From contig JBOHWL010000247.1 in assembly GCA_050736615.1 (NCBI GenBank), positions 1 to 33,625 of the forward strand: 33,625 bases of DNA, written 5' to 3'. A program made the position numbers and the translations under genes. The stretch's first letter is position 1. Every line of letters begins with the position of its first letter. This document shows, piece after piece, positions 1 through 8,364 of this stretch. The notes below the pieces were generated by a model. The model did no database searches and was not told where the DNA came from. It worked only from the letters and a program-made list of their open reading frames with translations. Source of the DNA: JBOHWJ01 sp050736615. Its GTDB lineage: Bacteria; Desulfobacterota; Binatia; Binatales; Binataceae.

Positions 1-327
1 AAAGCCAAGCCGGACTGACTTGATGCCGCAATCGGTCTCGACCGTGATTGGATTGGCGCGGGTGGCTGAATTTTCGTAATGCAGCCGCGCCAGGCAACGG
101 ATACCATTGCCGCACATCTCGCCGCGGCTGCCGTCGGCATTGTACATCTCCATCCTGACGTCGGCGCGCGCCGAGGCGGAGAGCAGGATGAGGCCGTCGC
201 CGCCGATCCCGAAGCGGCGGTCGGAAAGGCGCCGGGCGAGCGCGGCAGGATGGGCGAACGGCAGGTGATTGACGTAGATGTAATCGTTGCCGCAGCCGTG
301 CATCTTGACGAACTCGAGCTTAGGCAT
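1..327 (-). CDS. dapF: diaminopimelate epimerase, 3' part cut off by window edge
   Basis: DapF converts LL-diaminopimelate to the meso form, the step before LysA and also the source of the peptidoglycan cross-link residue. The 109 visible N-terminal residues begin MPKLEFVKMHGCGNDYIYV and contain FGIGGDGL, the NADG motif and the MCGNGIRC motif that carries the first catalytic cysteine. These are diagnostic of the family, whose members are usually about 270-280 residues, so roughly 60% of the protein lies outside the window. The ATG overlaps the lysA stop by 8 bases, which implies translational coupling as the last visible gene of the argH-lipoprotein-lysA-dapF run. No frameshift is seen in the visible part. 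Confidence 0.95.
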   Translation of the reverse strand, partial: MPKLEFVKMHGCGNDYIYVNHLPFAHPAALARRLSDRRFGIGGDGLILLSASARADVRMEMYNADGSRGEMCGNGIRCLARLHYENSATRANPITVETDCGIKSVRLGF

Positions 328-1588
328 CGGGACCGCCCTTGAGCGTGACGATTGTTTCCCCGCGAATCAGGTCCTCAAAGCTTTCACGCGCTCGAATCAC
401 GTGAGCTTCGCCGCCGTTGACGATCACCTCCGCCGCGCGCGGGCGGCTGTTGTAATTCGACGCCATCACGAAGCCATACGCGCCGGCGCTCATCACCGCG
501 AGCAAATCGTCGCTGCGCGCCTCGGGCAATTCGCGTTCACGCGCGAAAAAGTCGCCGCTTTCACATACCGGCCCGACCACGTCGGCGGTCGCGCGCGCCT
601 CATCGGGGCGGCGTTGGACCGGCTGAATCTCGTGATACGCCTCATACAGCACCGGCCGGATGAGGTCGTTCATGGCGCCGTCAACCACGATAAACCGCTT
701 CACGTCGGTTTCTTTCACATACAATACTTTGGTCACCAGGATACCGGCATTGCCGGCCAGCACGCGTCCGGGTTCGATAATGATCTTGAGGCCCAGCGTG
801 CGCAGCGGGCCCAGCAAAGCCGCCGCGTAGGCCGACGGTGGCGGCGGTTCTTCCTGGTACGGGATACCCAATCCGCCGCCGAGGTCGAGGTACTTGATCT
901 CGATACCGCCGGCGCGAAGCTGAGTAATAATCGCGGCGGCCTTGCGGGCGGCCTCGCTAAACGGCGCGGTGTCCGTGATCTGCGAGCCAATGTGCGTGCT
1001 GAGGCCGGCCAATTCGAGTCCCGCCAGCGTGCGCGCCTCGGCATAGTATTCCTGTACCTGCGCCAGCGGCACGCCGAATTTGCTGTCGCGATGACCGGTC
1101 GAGATATGCGGATGGGTGCCGGGATCGAGGTCGGGATTGACCCGCAGACTGACCGGCGCCCGCAGCTTCATCCGGCGCGCGATGGTGGCAATCCGGTGCA
1201 GTTCCGGACGTGATTCCACGTTGATCATCAGGATCGCGTGGCGCAACGCCGCTTCGATTTCCTCGTCGGTCTTGCCCACTCCGGAAAACACGATTTTACG
1301 CGGGTCCGCGCCCGCCGCCAGGCAACGCATCAACTCGCCCACCGAGACGATATCGAAGCCCGCGCCCAGATCACCGAACAACTTGAGAATGCTCAAGTTG
1401 GACAGCGCCTTCATGGCGAAGCAGATGAGATGGTCGGTGTTGGCGAACGCCTCGTTAAGCACGCGGAAATGGCGGCGCAGGGTGCGTGCACTATAGATGT
1501 ATAGGGGCGTGCCAAACCGCGAGGCCAACTCGCTCACGGCCACGTCTTCGGCGTAAAGCTGATTATTCTTGTAGTTGAAATAATTCAT
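320..1588 (-). CDS. lysA: diaminopimelate decarboxylase
   Basis: LysA is the PLP enzyme that decarboxylates meso-diaminopimelate to L-lysine in the cytoplasm. The 422-residue length is normal. In order I see the PLP lysine in CFAMKALSN (Lys60), HIGSQ (about 199-203), the glycine-rich phosphate loop DLGGGLGIPY (about 235-244), EPGR (272-275), the catalytic cysteine in CESGDFF (Cys342) and the MSAGAYGFVMASNYNSRPR substrate segment. The residue after Lys60-Ala is Leu, where many family members have Asn or Ser, a mild variation. The gene follows an FN3 lipoprotein gene by 85 bases and overlaps dapF by 8 bases, matching the common lysA-dapF pairing. Confidence 0.97.
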   Translation of the reverse strand: MNYFNYKNNQLYAEDVAVSELASRFGTPLYIYSARTLRRHFRVLNEAFANTDHLICFAMKALSNLSILKLFGDLGAGFDIVSVGELMRCLAAGADPRKIVFSGVGKTDEEIEAALRHAILMINVESRPELHRIATIARRMKLRAPVSLRVNPDLDPGTHPHISTGHRDSKFGVPLAQVQEYYAEARTLAGLELAGLSTHIGSQITDTAPFSEAARKAAAIITQLRAGGIEIKYLDLGGGLGIPYQEEPPPPSAYAAALLGPLRTLGLKIIIEPGRVLAGNAGILVTKVLYVKETDVKRFIVVDGAMNDLIRPVLYEAYHEIQPVQRRPDEARATADVVGPVCESGDFFARERELPEARSDDLLAVMSAGAYGFVMASNYNSRPRAAEVIVNGGEAHVIRARESFEDLIRGETIVTLKGGPDA

Positions 1589-1673
1589 CCGTCATCGATT
1601 GCTTAATCGCGAATTGAACATTCGTGTTTCTATCACGGCCGGTCTTCATGAAAAACCGCGTAACGCTCCCGTC

Positions 1674-2174
1674 TCACGGCAAGGTGGTCGGAAGCGGGCC
1701 GGGCGTGGGCAGGCTGAAATTCGCGGGATTCGGCGGCGGCCGTGGCTTGACGCGGGTGAATTCAATCAGGTTGGACGCGAGGCTGCGATAACCGGAGGTG
1801 GTTTCCGAGACGACTGCATAGCTATAAGTGTCGCCCAGGCTGGTCTCCGCATCGACGTACTGGAAGGTGTGCTGTTTTTGGAAACGCTCGCGGTCGGTGA
1901 CCGGAATTTCGATCAGCGGCTGCATCGCGCCGCCCGGACGCCCGCGCAGAATCACGAACCCGCTCAAGTCATGCATCGAATGGCCGCCGGCATATTGGGT
2001 CGGCCGTCCCCACGTTAAATGAATTCCATCGGGCGCGGCGGTGGCGCGCAGATCATCGATGCGCGCGGGAGTGGCTTGTGCGGGTGGCACCGGTGCGCTC
2101 TTGACCCCGCAAGCGCAGATGCCGCCAACGCATAGCGCCATCAGCAGCCTGAGATTGACGCGCATTAACCTCAC
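1674..2174 (-). CDS. lipoprotein with LptM-like start and fibronectin type III-like domain
   Basis: This 166-residue protein begins with a short basic, hydrophobic signal segment ending ICAC, a plausible though not perfect lipobox. It continues GVKSAPVPP, which resembles the CGxKGPLxxP start of LptM (YifL), a small lipoprotein found next to dapF/lysA in many proteobacteria. Residues about 38-142 look like one fibronectin type III-like beta-sandwich (IHLTWGRP, SGFVILRG, FQYVDAE, YSYAVVSET). A proline-rich tail ends the protein. It starts 3 bases after the argH stop and precedes lysA, so it is probably co-transcribed. The GTG at 2174 has AAAGGG six bases upstream. An ATG at 2165 (three codons later) with GTGAGG just before it is an alternative. 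Function is unknown; a cell-envelope role is inferred. Confidence 0.8.
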   Translation of the reverse strand: MRLMRVNLRLLMALCVGGICACGVKSAPVPPAQATPARIDDLRATAAPDGIHLTWGRPTQYAGGHSMHDLSGFVILRGRPGGAMQPLIEIPVTDRERFQKQHTFQYVDAETSLGDTYSYAVVSETTSGYRSLASNLIEFTRVKPRPPPNPANFSLPTPGPLPTTLP

Positions 2175-2177
2175 CGC

Positions 2178-3614
2178 TCACCCTTTCCGTCTAAGCTCGC
2201 GAATCCGCCGCCGCACCGTGGCGGGCGCGGGACCGCCCACGAGCGTGCGCGCGCGCAGCGAGCTTTCCGCCGAAATTGACAGCAGCGCGTCGGCGCCGAA
2301 TTTGTCGGAATAGCGACGCAAATCGTCGAGGCTCAAATCAGGCAGCGAGCGTCCGCCGCTGACCGTGTCGCGCACCAGCGCGCCCACTGCCTCGTGCGCT
2401 TCGCGAAACGGCACACCGCGCATCACCAGGTATTCGGCCAGGTCGGTGGCGAGAGCGAAGCCGCCCGCCGCCGCGCGCATCGTGTCCGCATGAAAGCTCA
2501 GGCGCGGCCATAGCTTGGCCGTCAGCTCGAGCGCCGGCGCGAGCGTGTCGACGGCATCGAACACGCGTTCCTTGTCTTCCTGCAAATCGGAGTTATACGC
2601 GAGCGGCAAGCCCTTGAGCACGGTCAGCAACGCCAGCAAATCGCCGAATACGCGCCCGCTCTTGCCGCGGATTAGCTCGAGCAGGTCGGGATTCTTCTTC
2701 TGCGGCATCATCGAACTGCCGGTCGAAAATTCGTCGGGCAATTCGACGAAGCCGAACTCGGCGCTGCTCCACAGGATCAGCTCCTCGGCCATGCGCGAAA
2801 GATGCATCGCGGTGATCGCCGCCGCCGACAGGAAATCGAGCGCGAAGTCGCGATCGGACACTGCGTCGATGCTGTTTTGCGCCACGCGGCTGAAGTCCAG
2901 CTCGCGCGCCACCTGGGCGCGGTCGATCGGCAGCGTGGTCCCCGCCAGCGCCCCCGCTCCCAGCGGCATCACATCCGTGCGTATGCGCGCTTGGCTGAAA
3001 CGCTCGCGATCACGTTCGAACATCTCGACATAGGCGAGAATATGATGGGCGAGCGAAACCGGCTGGGCGCGCTGCAGATGCGTATAGCCGGGCATCACCG
3101 TCTCGGCGTGTCCGCCCGCGATTTCAATCAAGACCGCGCGCAGTCCGTCCAGCAGCCCGCATACGCGGGTCAATTCGTCGCGCAGGTAGAGGCGGAAATC
3201 GAGCGCCACCTGATCGTTACGCGAACGCGCCGTATGCAGCTTACCCCCGGCCGCGCCGATTTTTTCGATGAGCCGGCGCTCGATCGCCAAATGGATATCC
3301 TCGTCGCTGAGTTTGAAGCGAAAGCCGCCGCCGCTGATTTCCGCCTCGATGGCGCCGAGACCGTCCACCATCGCGCGCGTCTCTTTGGGTTTGAGCAAGC
3401 CCACCCGCGCGAGCATCCGCGCATGCGCGATAGAGCCGCGAATGTCATGACGATAGAGGCGGCGGTCGAACGGCAGCGAGGCGCTGAAAGCCTCGACTTC
3501 GGGCAGCCGCGCGTGTTTGAACCGCGCGCGAATCAGATTCCGGTCGCGCGCCTGAGGGCTCTGAGCGGCAGCCTTTTGCGATGAATGCGATTTGGCTTCG
3601 CGGCGCGTCTTCAT
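2178..3614 (-). CDS. argH: argininosuccinate lyase
   Basis: ArgH splits argininosuccinate into arginine and fumarate, the last step of arginine synthesis. It belongs to the fumarase/aspartase superfamily and acts as a tetramer. Family marks in order are HTARSRNDQ (about 127-135), GYTHLQRAQP (about 176-185) and the superfamily signature GSSMMPQKKNPD (about 299-310). The reading frame is open back to a TTG at 3653. I prefer the ATG at 3614, which gives 478 residues, because the family usually starts close to this region and the extra 13 residues resemble nothing. No strong ribosome-binding site precedes either. A basic, Ser/Gln-rich stretch of about 25 residues still precedes the conserved core. 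Its stop lies 3 bases before the lipoprotein start. It is separated from argG by a small Cys-rich gene and a repeat-bearing gap. Confidence 0.96.
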   Translation of the reverse strand: MKTRREAKSHSSQKAAAQSPQARDRNLIRARFKHARLPEVEAFSASLPFDRRLYRHDIRGSIAHARMLARVGLLKPKETRAMVDGLGAIEAEISGGGFRFKLSDEDIHLAIERRLIEKIGAAGGKLHTARSRNDQVALDFRLYLRDELTRVCGLLDGLRAVLIEIAGGHAETVMPGYTHLQRAQPVSLAHHILAYVEMFERDRERFSQARIRTDVMPLGAGALAGTTLPIDRAQVARELDFSRVAQNSIDAVSDRDFALDFLSAAAITAMHLSRMAEELILWSSAEFGFVELPDEFSTGSSMMPQKKNPDLLELIRGKSGRVFGDLLALLTVLKGLPLAYNSDLQEDKERVFDAVDTLAPALELTAKLWPRLSFHADTMRAAAGGFALATDLAEYLVMRGVPFREAHEAVGALVRDTVSGGRSLPDLSLDDLRRYSDKFGADALLSISAESSLRARTLVGGPAPATVRRRIRELRRKG

Positions 3615-3796
3615 CAAAAGAGTCAGGTTGCCGCAAAGCGCCGCCGTCCACAAGCCCGCGGGGCCGTTCCAGGCGACGACGGGCGGATTCGCTAAGCTGG
3701 AACGGGGCTCCGTGGGGTGGGCGAGTCCGATTTACCGCCGCCGGAATTGGCCTGAATGAGAAGCCGCGTGTCGACCAGCGCGGGAAGAATCCCTGT

Positions 3797-4040
3797 TGTC
3801 ATTCTGAGCGGAGTCTGCGAAGTGAAGAATCCCGGAAAAAACACAGGAAAAGCAGAAAGATCCAGGATTCCTCGCTTTTATACCCAGCTCGCAGACTCGC
3901 CCGCTCGCTTCGCCGCACAAAGCGGCTCCGCTGGCTGCGCTCGGAATGACATAAAACAAAATCTTCACACACTCTCAGAGTGACAGAATCACGCCGTATG
4001 CGGAGCTTCCCTAGCAGCGGGCTCCGTTCGGAATGACCAT
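3797..4040. repeat. cluster of intergenic repeats with TGTCATTCYGAG ends
   Basis: This gap of about 450 bases between argH (start 3614) and the small Cys-rich gene (stop 4062) holds no gene I can support. It carries several copies of one motif. TGTCATTCTGAG lies on the plus strand at 3797-3808. Complementary copies lie at 3940-3951 (CTCGGAATGACA) and 4027-4037 (TTCGGAATGAC), and a diverged copy lies near 3976-3985 (CAGAGTGACA). Further copies occur at 12621 and 21227-21238, always outside genes. The inverted placement suggests foldable REP-like units. Short translations across this stretch are artefacts of the repeat. Confidence 0.65.
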
Positions 4041-4061
4041 AGGGACTGGTGCGGTGGTTAC

Positions 4062-4238
4062 TTAGCGCATCGGCGGAGTGCGGCACAGACAGCCGCGCGC
4101 CGCGCAACTCAGGACGCCGCTGGGATGGCATACGTGCACGTCCATTTTGTGGCCGCACTTGGCGCATTCCCCGCCGCGTATGCGAGGCACCAGCTTCGGT
4201 CCCGGCCGCGGCGCTTTGAATTGAATCACCTTACCCAC
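4062..4238 (-). CDS. 58-residue Cys-rich protein, possible zinc ribbon
   Basis: A short open frame begins with GTG 18 bases after the argG stop and ends TAA at 4062. The product begins MGKVIQFKAPRPGPKLVPRI and then has six cysteines: Cys25-x2-Cys28 (ECAKCGHK), Cys37 (VCHPSG), and Cys45-x4-Cys50-x-Cys52 (SCAARGCLC). A CxxC plus a second cysteine cluster suggests one structural zinc site. A clear GGAGG lies 12 bases upstream of the GTG, just after the argG stop. A closer non-standard ATC start is possible but unlikely. The position suggests co-expression with argF-argG. I do not recognise the family and assign no function. The Cys spacing and the ribosome-binding site are the evidence that it is real. 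Confidence 0.6.
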   Translation of the reverse strand: MGKVIQFKAPRPGPKLVPRIRGGECAKCGHKMDVHVCHPSGVLSCAARGCLCRTPPMR

Positions 4239-4256
4239 GGCCGCGATGGTCCTCCG

Positions 4257-5507
4257 TTAATCGGTGCGCGAACGAACCCGTGCCCTTTCCTCCCGCGGAC
4301 GCGTTTCCAGCCGCGCCAGCGCGCGCAATCTCAGCGCGCCCAGGCGAATGAAGCCCTCCGCGTCGGCCTGCTGGTAGCCTCCGGCCTCATCGAAGCTGGC
4401 AAGCATCGGATCGTAGAGCGAATTGGGTGAGCGGCGGCCGGCGATCCAGACGCCACCCTTGTAGAGCTTGAGACGCGCCGTGCCACTGACATTTTTCTGC
4501 GTATCGTCGAGCAAAGCCTGCAGCGATTCACGTTCGGGGGCAAACCAGTAACCATTGTAAACCATTTCGGCATAACGCGGAATCAAGCCGTCGCGCAGAT
4601 GCATCACCTCGCGATCAAGCGTCAGTTGTTCGACCGCGCGATGGCCGTGATGGAGCAACGTGACGCCGGGGCTTTCATACACACCGCGCGATTTTATCCC
4701 GACGTAACGATTCTCGACCAGGTCCACCCGGCCCACGCCGTGACGACCGCCAATCCGATTGGCCGCTTCGATCAGCGCCGCCGGCCCCAGCGCGTCACCG
4801 TTGAGCGCGATTGGATCGCCGCGTTCATAGGCGATTTCCACATACTCCGCTGCGGCGGGCGCATCCTCTGGCGCCACCGTCAGGCGGAACATATCGTTGT
4901 CAGGTTCGCGCCAGGGATCCTCGAGAACGCCGCCCTCATAACTGACGTGTACGAGATTGCGATCCATCGAATAGGGCTTGGCCGCAGTGACCGGCACCGG
5001 AATGCGTTTTTCCGCCGCGTACGCCATCATGTCGGTGCGGCCTTTGAACGGCCAATCCGGATGACGCCAGGGCGCCACCACTGTCAACTCCGGCGCCAGC
5101 CGCGCAAAGGTGAACTCGAAGCGGACCTGATCGTTGCCCTTGCCGGTCGCGCCATGGGCTACCGCGTCGGCTCCGGCGGCGCGCGCAATCGCGACCTGCT
5201 TACGCGCGATTACCGGGCGCGCAATCGAGGTCCCGAGCAGGTAGTAGCCTTCATATAGCGCGTTGGCGCGCATCATGGGAAACACAAATTCGCGCGCGAA
5301 TTCCTCGCGCAAATCCTCCAGATACAGCGCGCTGGCGCCGGTTTCCAGCGCCTTGCGCTCGAGGCCCGCGGTCTCGTCGCCCTGGCCAACGTCAGCGCAA
5401 TAGGCGATCACCTCGCAGTCGTAATAGTCCTTGAGCCAACGCAGAATCACCGACGTATCGAGCCCGCCCGAATACGCGAGCACCAGTTTCCGTATGTTTC
5501 GTTTCAT
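4257..5507 (-). CDS. argG: argininosuccinate synthase
   Basis: ArgG joins citrulline and aspartate with ATP to make argininosuccinate. The 416-residue protein opens with the ATP pyrophosphatase P-loop AYSGGLDTS (residues 11-19). It also has CADVGQGDE, the GATGKGNDQVRFE segment (nucleotide/citrulline site) and the conserved VENRYVGIKSRGVYE block. It is slightly longer than the usual 400 residues because of a basic tail after the conserved core (LETRPREERARVRSRTD). It lies 30 bases after argF and is followed closely by the small Cys-rich gene. It probably shares the argF promoter. Confidence 0.97.
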   Translation of the reverse strand: MKRNIRKLVLAYSGGLDTSVILRWLKDYYDCEVIAYCADVGQGDETAGLERKALETGASALYLEDLREEFAREFVFPMMRANALYEGYYLLGTSIARPVIARKQVAIARAAGADAVAHGATGKGNDQVRFEFTFARLAPELTVVAPWRHPDWPFKGRTDMMAYAAEKRIPVPVTAAKPYSMDRNLVHVSYEGGVLEDPWREPDNDMFRLTVAPEDAPAAAEYVEIAYERGDPIALNGDALGPAALIEAANRIGGRHGVGRVDLVENRYVGIKSRGVYESPGVTLLHHGHRAVEQLTLDREVMHLRDGLIPRYAEMVYNGYWFAPERESLQALLDDTQKNVSGTARLKLYKGGVWIAGRRSPNSLYDPMLASFDEAGGYQQADAEGFIRLGALRLRALARLETRPREERARVRSRTD

Positions 5508-5537
5508 CGAACCATGCGCGTCGACGCGCGATTGTGG

Positions 5538-6476
5538 TTAGGCAATCGGCGCGCCCTGAGAGGCCAGGATTGCCGGGCGCAGCAACCAGACCATCACGGC
5601 CTTCTGCGCGTGTAGCCGGTTCTCGGCCTGTTCGAGCACGATGGAACGCGGGCCATCGAGTACCTCGTCGGTGATCTCCTCGCCGCGATGCGCCGGCAGG
5701 CAATGCATCACCACCGCGCCGGGTTGCGCATGCTCGAGCAGCGCGCGATTGACCTGGAAATCCTTGAAGTCGCGCCGCCGGCGCGCCGCCTCGCGCTCCT
5801 GGCCCATCGAGGTCCACGTATCAGTATAAATAACGTCGGCATCCGTGACCGCCTTAACCGGATCGTCGGTGAGCAGTCCGCGCGCTTCGTGCAACATCGC
5901 GGCAAAGCCCTCCGCCGGCGCGTATCCCGCCGGACAGGCCACCCGCAAATCAAAGTGGAGCAAAGCGTCGGCTTCGATCCAGCTCTGCGCAAGATTGAAC
6001 CCGTCACCAACGAAGGCGATGCGCAGCTTGCCCAGCGCACCGAAGTGTTCGTGCAAGCTCAAGAGGTCGGCCAGCAGTTGACAGGGATGGAGCCGGTCGG
6101 TGAGGCCGTTGATCACCGGCACCGAAGCCTCGCGCGCCAGTTCGATACAGGTCTCATGGGCGAAGGTCCGCACCATGATCAGATCGACCCAGCGCGACAG
6201 ATTGCGCGCCACGTCCTTGGCGGATTCGCGCTCGCCGATCCCGATATCGTGCGGCGCCAGGTAAATCGCATGGCCGCCGAGCTGCGCCATGCCGGTCTCG
6301 AAAGTGAGCCGCGTGCGCAACGACGGTTTTTGAAAGATCATGGCGAGCGTACGCCCGCGCAAGTAAGGATGCTCGAGGCCGCTCTTCAGTTCGGTTTTGA
6401 GCCGCGCGCCGAGTCTGAGCAAACCGTCGAGTTCCACCACTGAGAGTGAGGCTAAATCGAGAAAATCACGTTTCAT
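5538..6476 (-). CDS. argF: ornithine carbamoyltransferase
   Basis: ArgF makes citrulline from ornithine and carbamoyl phosphate. Its 312 residues fit the family. The carbamoyl-phosphate loop is present as SLRTR (52-56, often STRTR) and the second carbamoyl-phosphate motif as HPCQ (130-133). The ornithine side has DTWTSMGQE (about 219-227) and HCLP (258-261), whose cysteine is the classic ornithine-carbamoyltransferase residue and separates it from aspartate carbamoyltransferase. It is the first gene of the argF-argG run, with a candidate promoter about 28 bases upstream of the ATG. Confidence 0.97.
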   Translation of the reverse strand: MKRDFLDLASLSVVELDGLLRLGARLKTELKSGLEHPYLRGRTLAMIFQKPSLRTRLTFETGMAQLGGHAIYLAPHDIGIGERESAKDVARNLSRWVDLIMVRTFAHETCIELAREASVPVINGLTDRLHPCQLLADLLSLHEHFGALGKLRIAFVGDGFNLAQSWIEADALLHFDLRVACPAGYAPAEGFAAMLHEARGLLTDDPVKAVTDADVIYTDTWTSMGQEREAARRRRDFKDFQVNRALLEHAQPGAVVMHCLPAHRGEEITDEVLDGPRSIVLEQAENRLHAQKAVMVWLLRPAILASQGAPIA

Positions 6477-6503
6477 GACGGCATCGCGATCCCGTTGCCA
6501 ACC

Positions 6504-6531
6504 ATATTAGCGTATTCGCGCGCAATGGTAA
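6504..6531 (-). promoter_or_regulatory. candidate sigma-70-type promoter for argF
   Basis: Read on the minus strand, TTACCA (6531-6526) and TAATAT (6509-6504) are separated by 16 bases, each matching the consensus at 4 of 6 positions. A start about 7 bases downstream would give a leader of roughly 20 bases before the argF ATG. The location is sensible but the match is moderate. No clear ARG-box operator was identified. Confidence 0.4.
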
Positions 6532-6615
6532 GTGTCGCACGAGGTTTTTCTGGCGCGTTCAAGCCCCCGGTGCGGCGATCCGCTAATACGGCGTTTGCAA
6601 AACGGCGCGCGGTGC

Positions 6616-8364
6616 TCAGCGGAACAAGCGGCGCGTCGCGATGCGCGAAAGGCCCAGCAGCAGATCGCTGCGGGCGACGTAGTTATCGCGGAACTCGGAC
6701 AAATAACGGCGCATCGCCACCTTGGTCCGGTAACCCAGGCCCGGTGGTGCCACTGGCGCGCGCGCGCTGTGACCATGCCGGACATGCAACGTCGCCGCAC
6801 TGCCGGAGGCCAGCTCGAATTCACATTCGACCCTCCGCTCGCGCCGTTGATAATCGACCCGCGCGCCATCACGCTTGACCGCCACGATCGTATCTCCCGG
6901 TTCGATGCTTTTGACGAATCTGAAGGAGGTCGCGTGCTCGTAGGGATTGCGAAACACCGCCTCGTCGGTGAAAACCCTGACCTCGGCGTTTGAAACTCCC
7001 ACGCGACGGCATAAGGTGCTGGCGCGAATCACCTGGTTCAGCGGCTGCCATACGGGCGGGTTTTGCAATGCGTTAAGACCGCCGACGAAATTCCGGATTT
7101 CGCCATAGCCGTGCTTGAAATAACCGTGATGCTCTACCAGCAGCGCGGGTTTGCCCAAATAGAGGTCCACGGCCGAAGGGAAGATCGCGCGCGGATACCT
7201 GCGGTTATATAATGGTGCGCCGCCGTAGCAGGTTACCGCCACGTTCAGCAGATCGCGCACGCGCACCTCGCCCGGACTCGCATCAGTGGCCACTGCGCTG
7301 GTGTTCACGGTGGCGAGATAATCCTCGTGCTTGACCGCTCGCAATGCCGCTTTCGAAAACTGCCCCTGCGGGAAGATCATGATGCGCGCGCATGCGACGC
7401 CGGTTTGCGCTTCGAACGCCTCGATTCGATCCAGCGCGATCCGGGCGCGCGCGCGGAGCGTGGGTTCGTCAGCACCCCGGAATTCACCCCCGGTATGGTC
7501 ACAGCCATGCACGCACAGGGACAAGCGCTCGCGATGCTCCTGGAAGAGCCGGGTCACCGACGGAGAGCTGCGCCGGTAATTCCATGGAATAAAGGCGAAA
7601 GTGGCGGCGAAGTTGTGCGCGCAGGCCTGTTCGAGCAACGCCGCGTACGAGACGAATCCATACGAAGGCGTCAGCAAGGGGTCATCGATAGTGAAGGCGG
7701 CACGCGGCTGATAATTGTCCCAGCAATATTCGCCAAACGCGGCCCGCAGGAACATCAGCCACGGCAGCAGGTTCACATACTCAAGCGGCTGATCTTCGCG
7801 CGCGGCCGCGTCCACATCGATCACGCCGGCGTGCGGGAGCAGGAAGGTTCGGCAGCCGCCCATGAGCGTCTCCACAAAAAACGGCTGCCCATCGACATCG
7901 ATAAGGCTGGGGATTTTCGCTTGGTCACGAAGCTGGAAATGGCGATAAGGTCCGCGCGCTGAAAATGACAGACCCGCCATCTGGCGCGCGAGTGCGGTCT
8001 TGTTAAAAGAGAATTTGGCGTTCGAAGGAATTTTCCCCATCGACAACGCGGCGTTGCTCAACCATGCGGCGACCTCATCGCCTTCGTTTTCGAAGCCGTA
8101 GATAAGCGCCGCGTCAAAGCCGTCTAATAGCGGTTGACCGCTATCCGATTGCAACGTCTGGCGGAATGTCGCGGCGGTGCCGCTGTCAATTGCGATTACT
8201 TTGTATCTTTCGAGGTGCAAGCGTGAGGATAATTCAGAAAGATTAGTATATTCACCAGGATTGATGATTTCCGCTTCAATTCCCATCATAGCGGCAAGTT
8301 TCATCAATCGCCGTTCTCCGACGGCATTTTCAGCTCTGGATAGCACTGCCAATCGATTGCTCAT
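6616..8364 (-). CDS. NodB-fold polysaccharide-deacetylase-like protein
   Basis: This large protein (582 residues from the ATG at 8364) has a polysaccharide-deacetylase-like core in its middle. FTIDDPL (Asp227-Asp228) matches the Asp-Asp of NodB motif 1, and VHGCDHTG (His286, His290) matches the HxxxH metal-binding motif. A later MIFPQGQFS segment lies where such enzymes have their next conserved loop. The first 200 residues and the C-terminal region, which looks like a beta-domain (residues about 450-560), are not recognised. The usual role of the fold is metal-dependent removal of N- or O-acetyl groups from surface glycans; the substrate here is unknown. No signal peptide is visible, so it may act in the cytoplasm. 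The frame extends 24 codons further back without a good start. G+C falls near the 5' end. Confidence 0.7.
   Translation of the reverse strand: MSNRLAVLSRAENAVGERRLMKLAAMMGIEAEIINPGEYTNLSELSSRLHLERYKVIAIDSGTAATFRQTLQSDSGQPLLDGFDAALIYGFENEGDEVAAWLSNAALSMGKIPSNAKFSFNKTALARQMAGLSFSARGPYRHFQLRDQAKIPSLIDVDGQPFFVETLMGGCRTFLLPHAGVIDVDAAAREDQPLEYVNLLPWLMFLRAAFGEYCWDNYQPRAAFTIDDPLLTPSYGFVSYAALLEQACAHNFAATFAFIPWNYRRSSPSVTRLFQEHRERLSLCVHGCDHTGGEFRGADEPTLRARARIALDRIEAFEAQTGVACARIMIFPQGQFSKAALRAVKHEDYLATVNTSAVATDASPGEVRVRDLLNVAVTCYGGAPLYNRRYPRAIFPSAVDLYLGKPALLVEHHGYFKHGYGEIRNFVGGLNALQNPPVWQPLNQVIRASTLCRRVGVSNAEVRVFTDEAVFRNPYEHATSFRFVKSIEPGDTIVAVKRDGARVDYQRRERRVECEFELASGSAATLHVRHGHSARAPVAPPGLGYRTKVAMRRYLSEFRDNYVARSDLLLGLSRIATRRLFR

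Noticed and set aside
287..1213. 308-codon plus-strand frame opposite lysA
   Set aside because: It is a mirror of lysA codon structure, with no domain, no ribosome-binding site and Arg/His-rich composition.
2802..3584. 260-codon plus-strand frame opposite argH
   Set aside because: Antisense shadow of a well-supported enzyme gene.
3799..4167. 122-codon minus-strand frame across the repeat cluster
   Set aside because: Its translation (HSERSQRSRFV-type segments) is a known artefact of reading through TGTCATTCTGAG repeats, and it overlaps the better supported Cys-rich gene in another frame.
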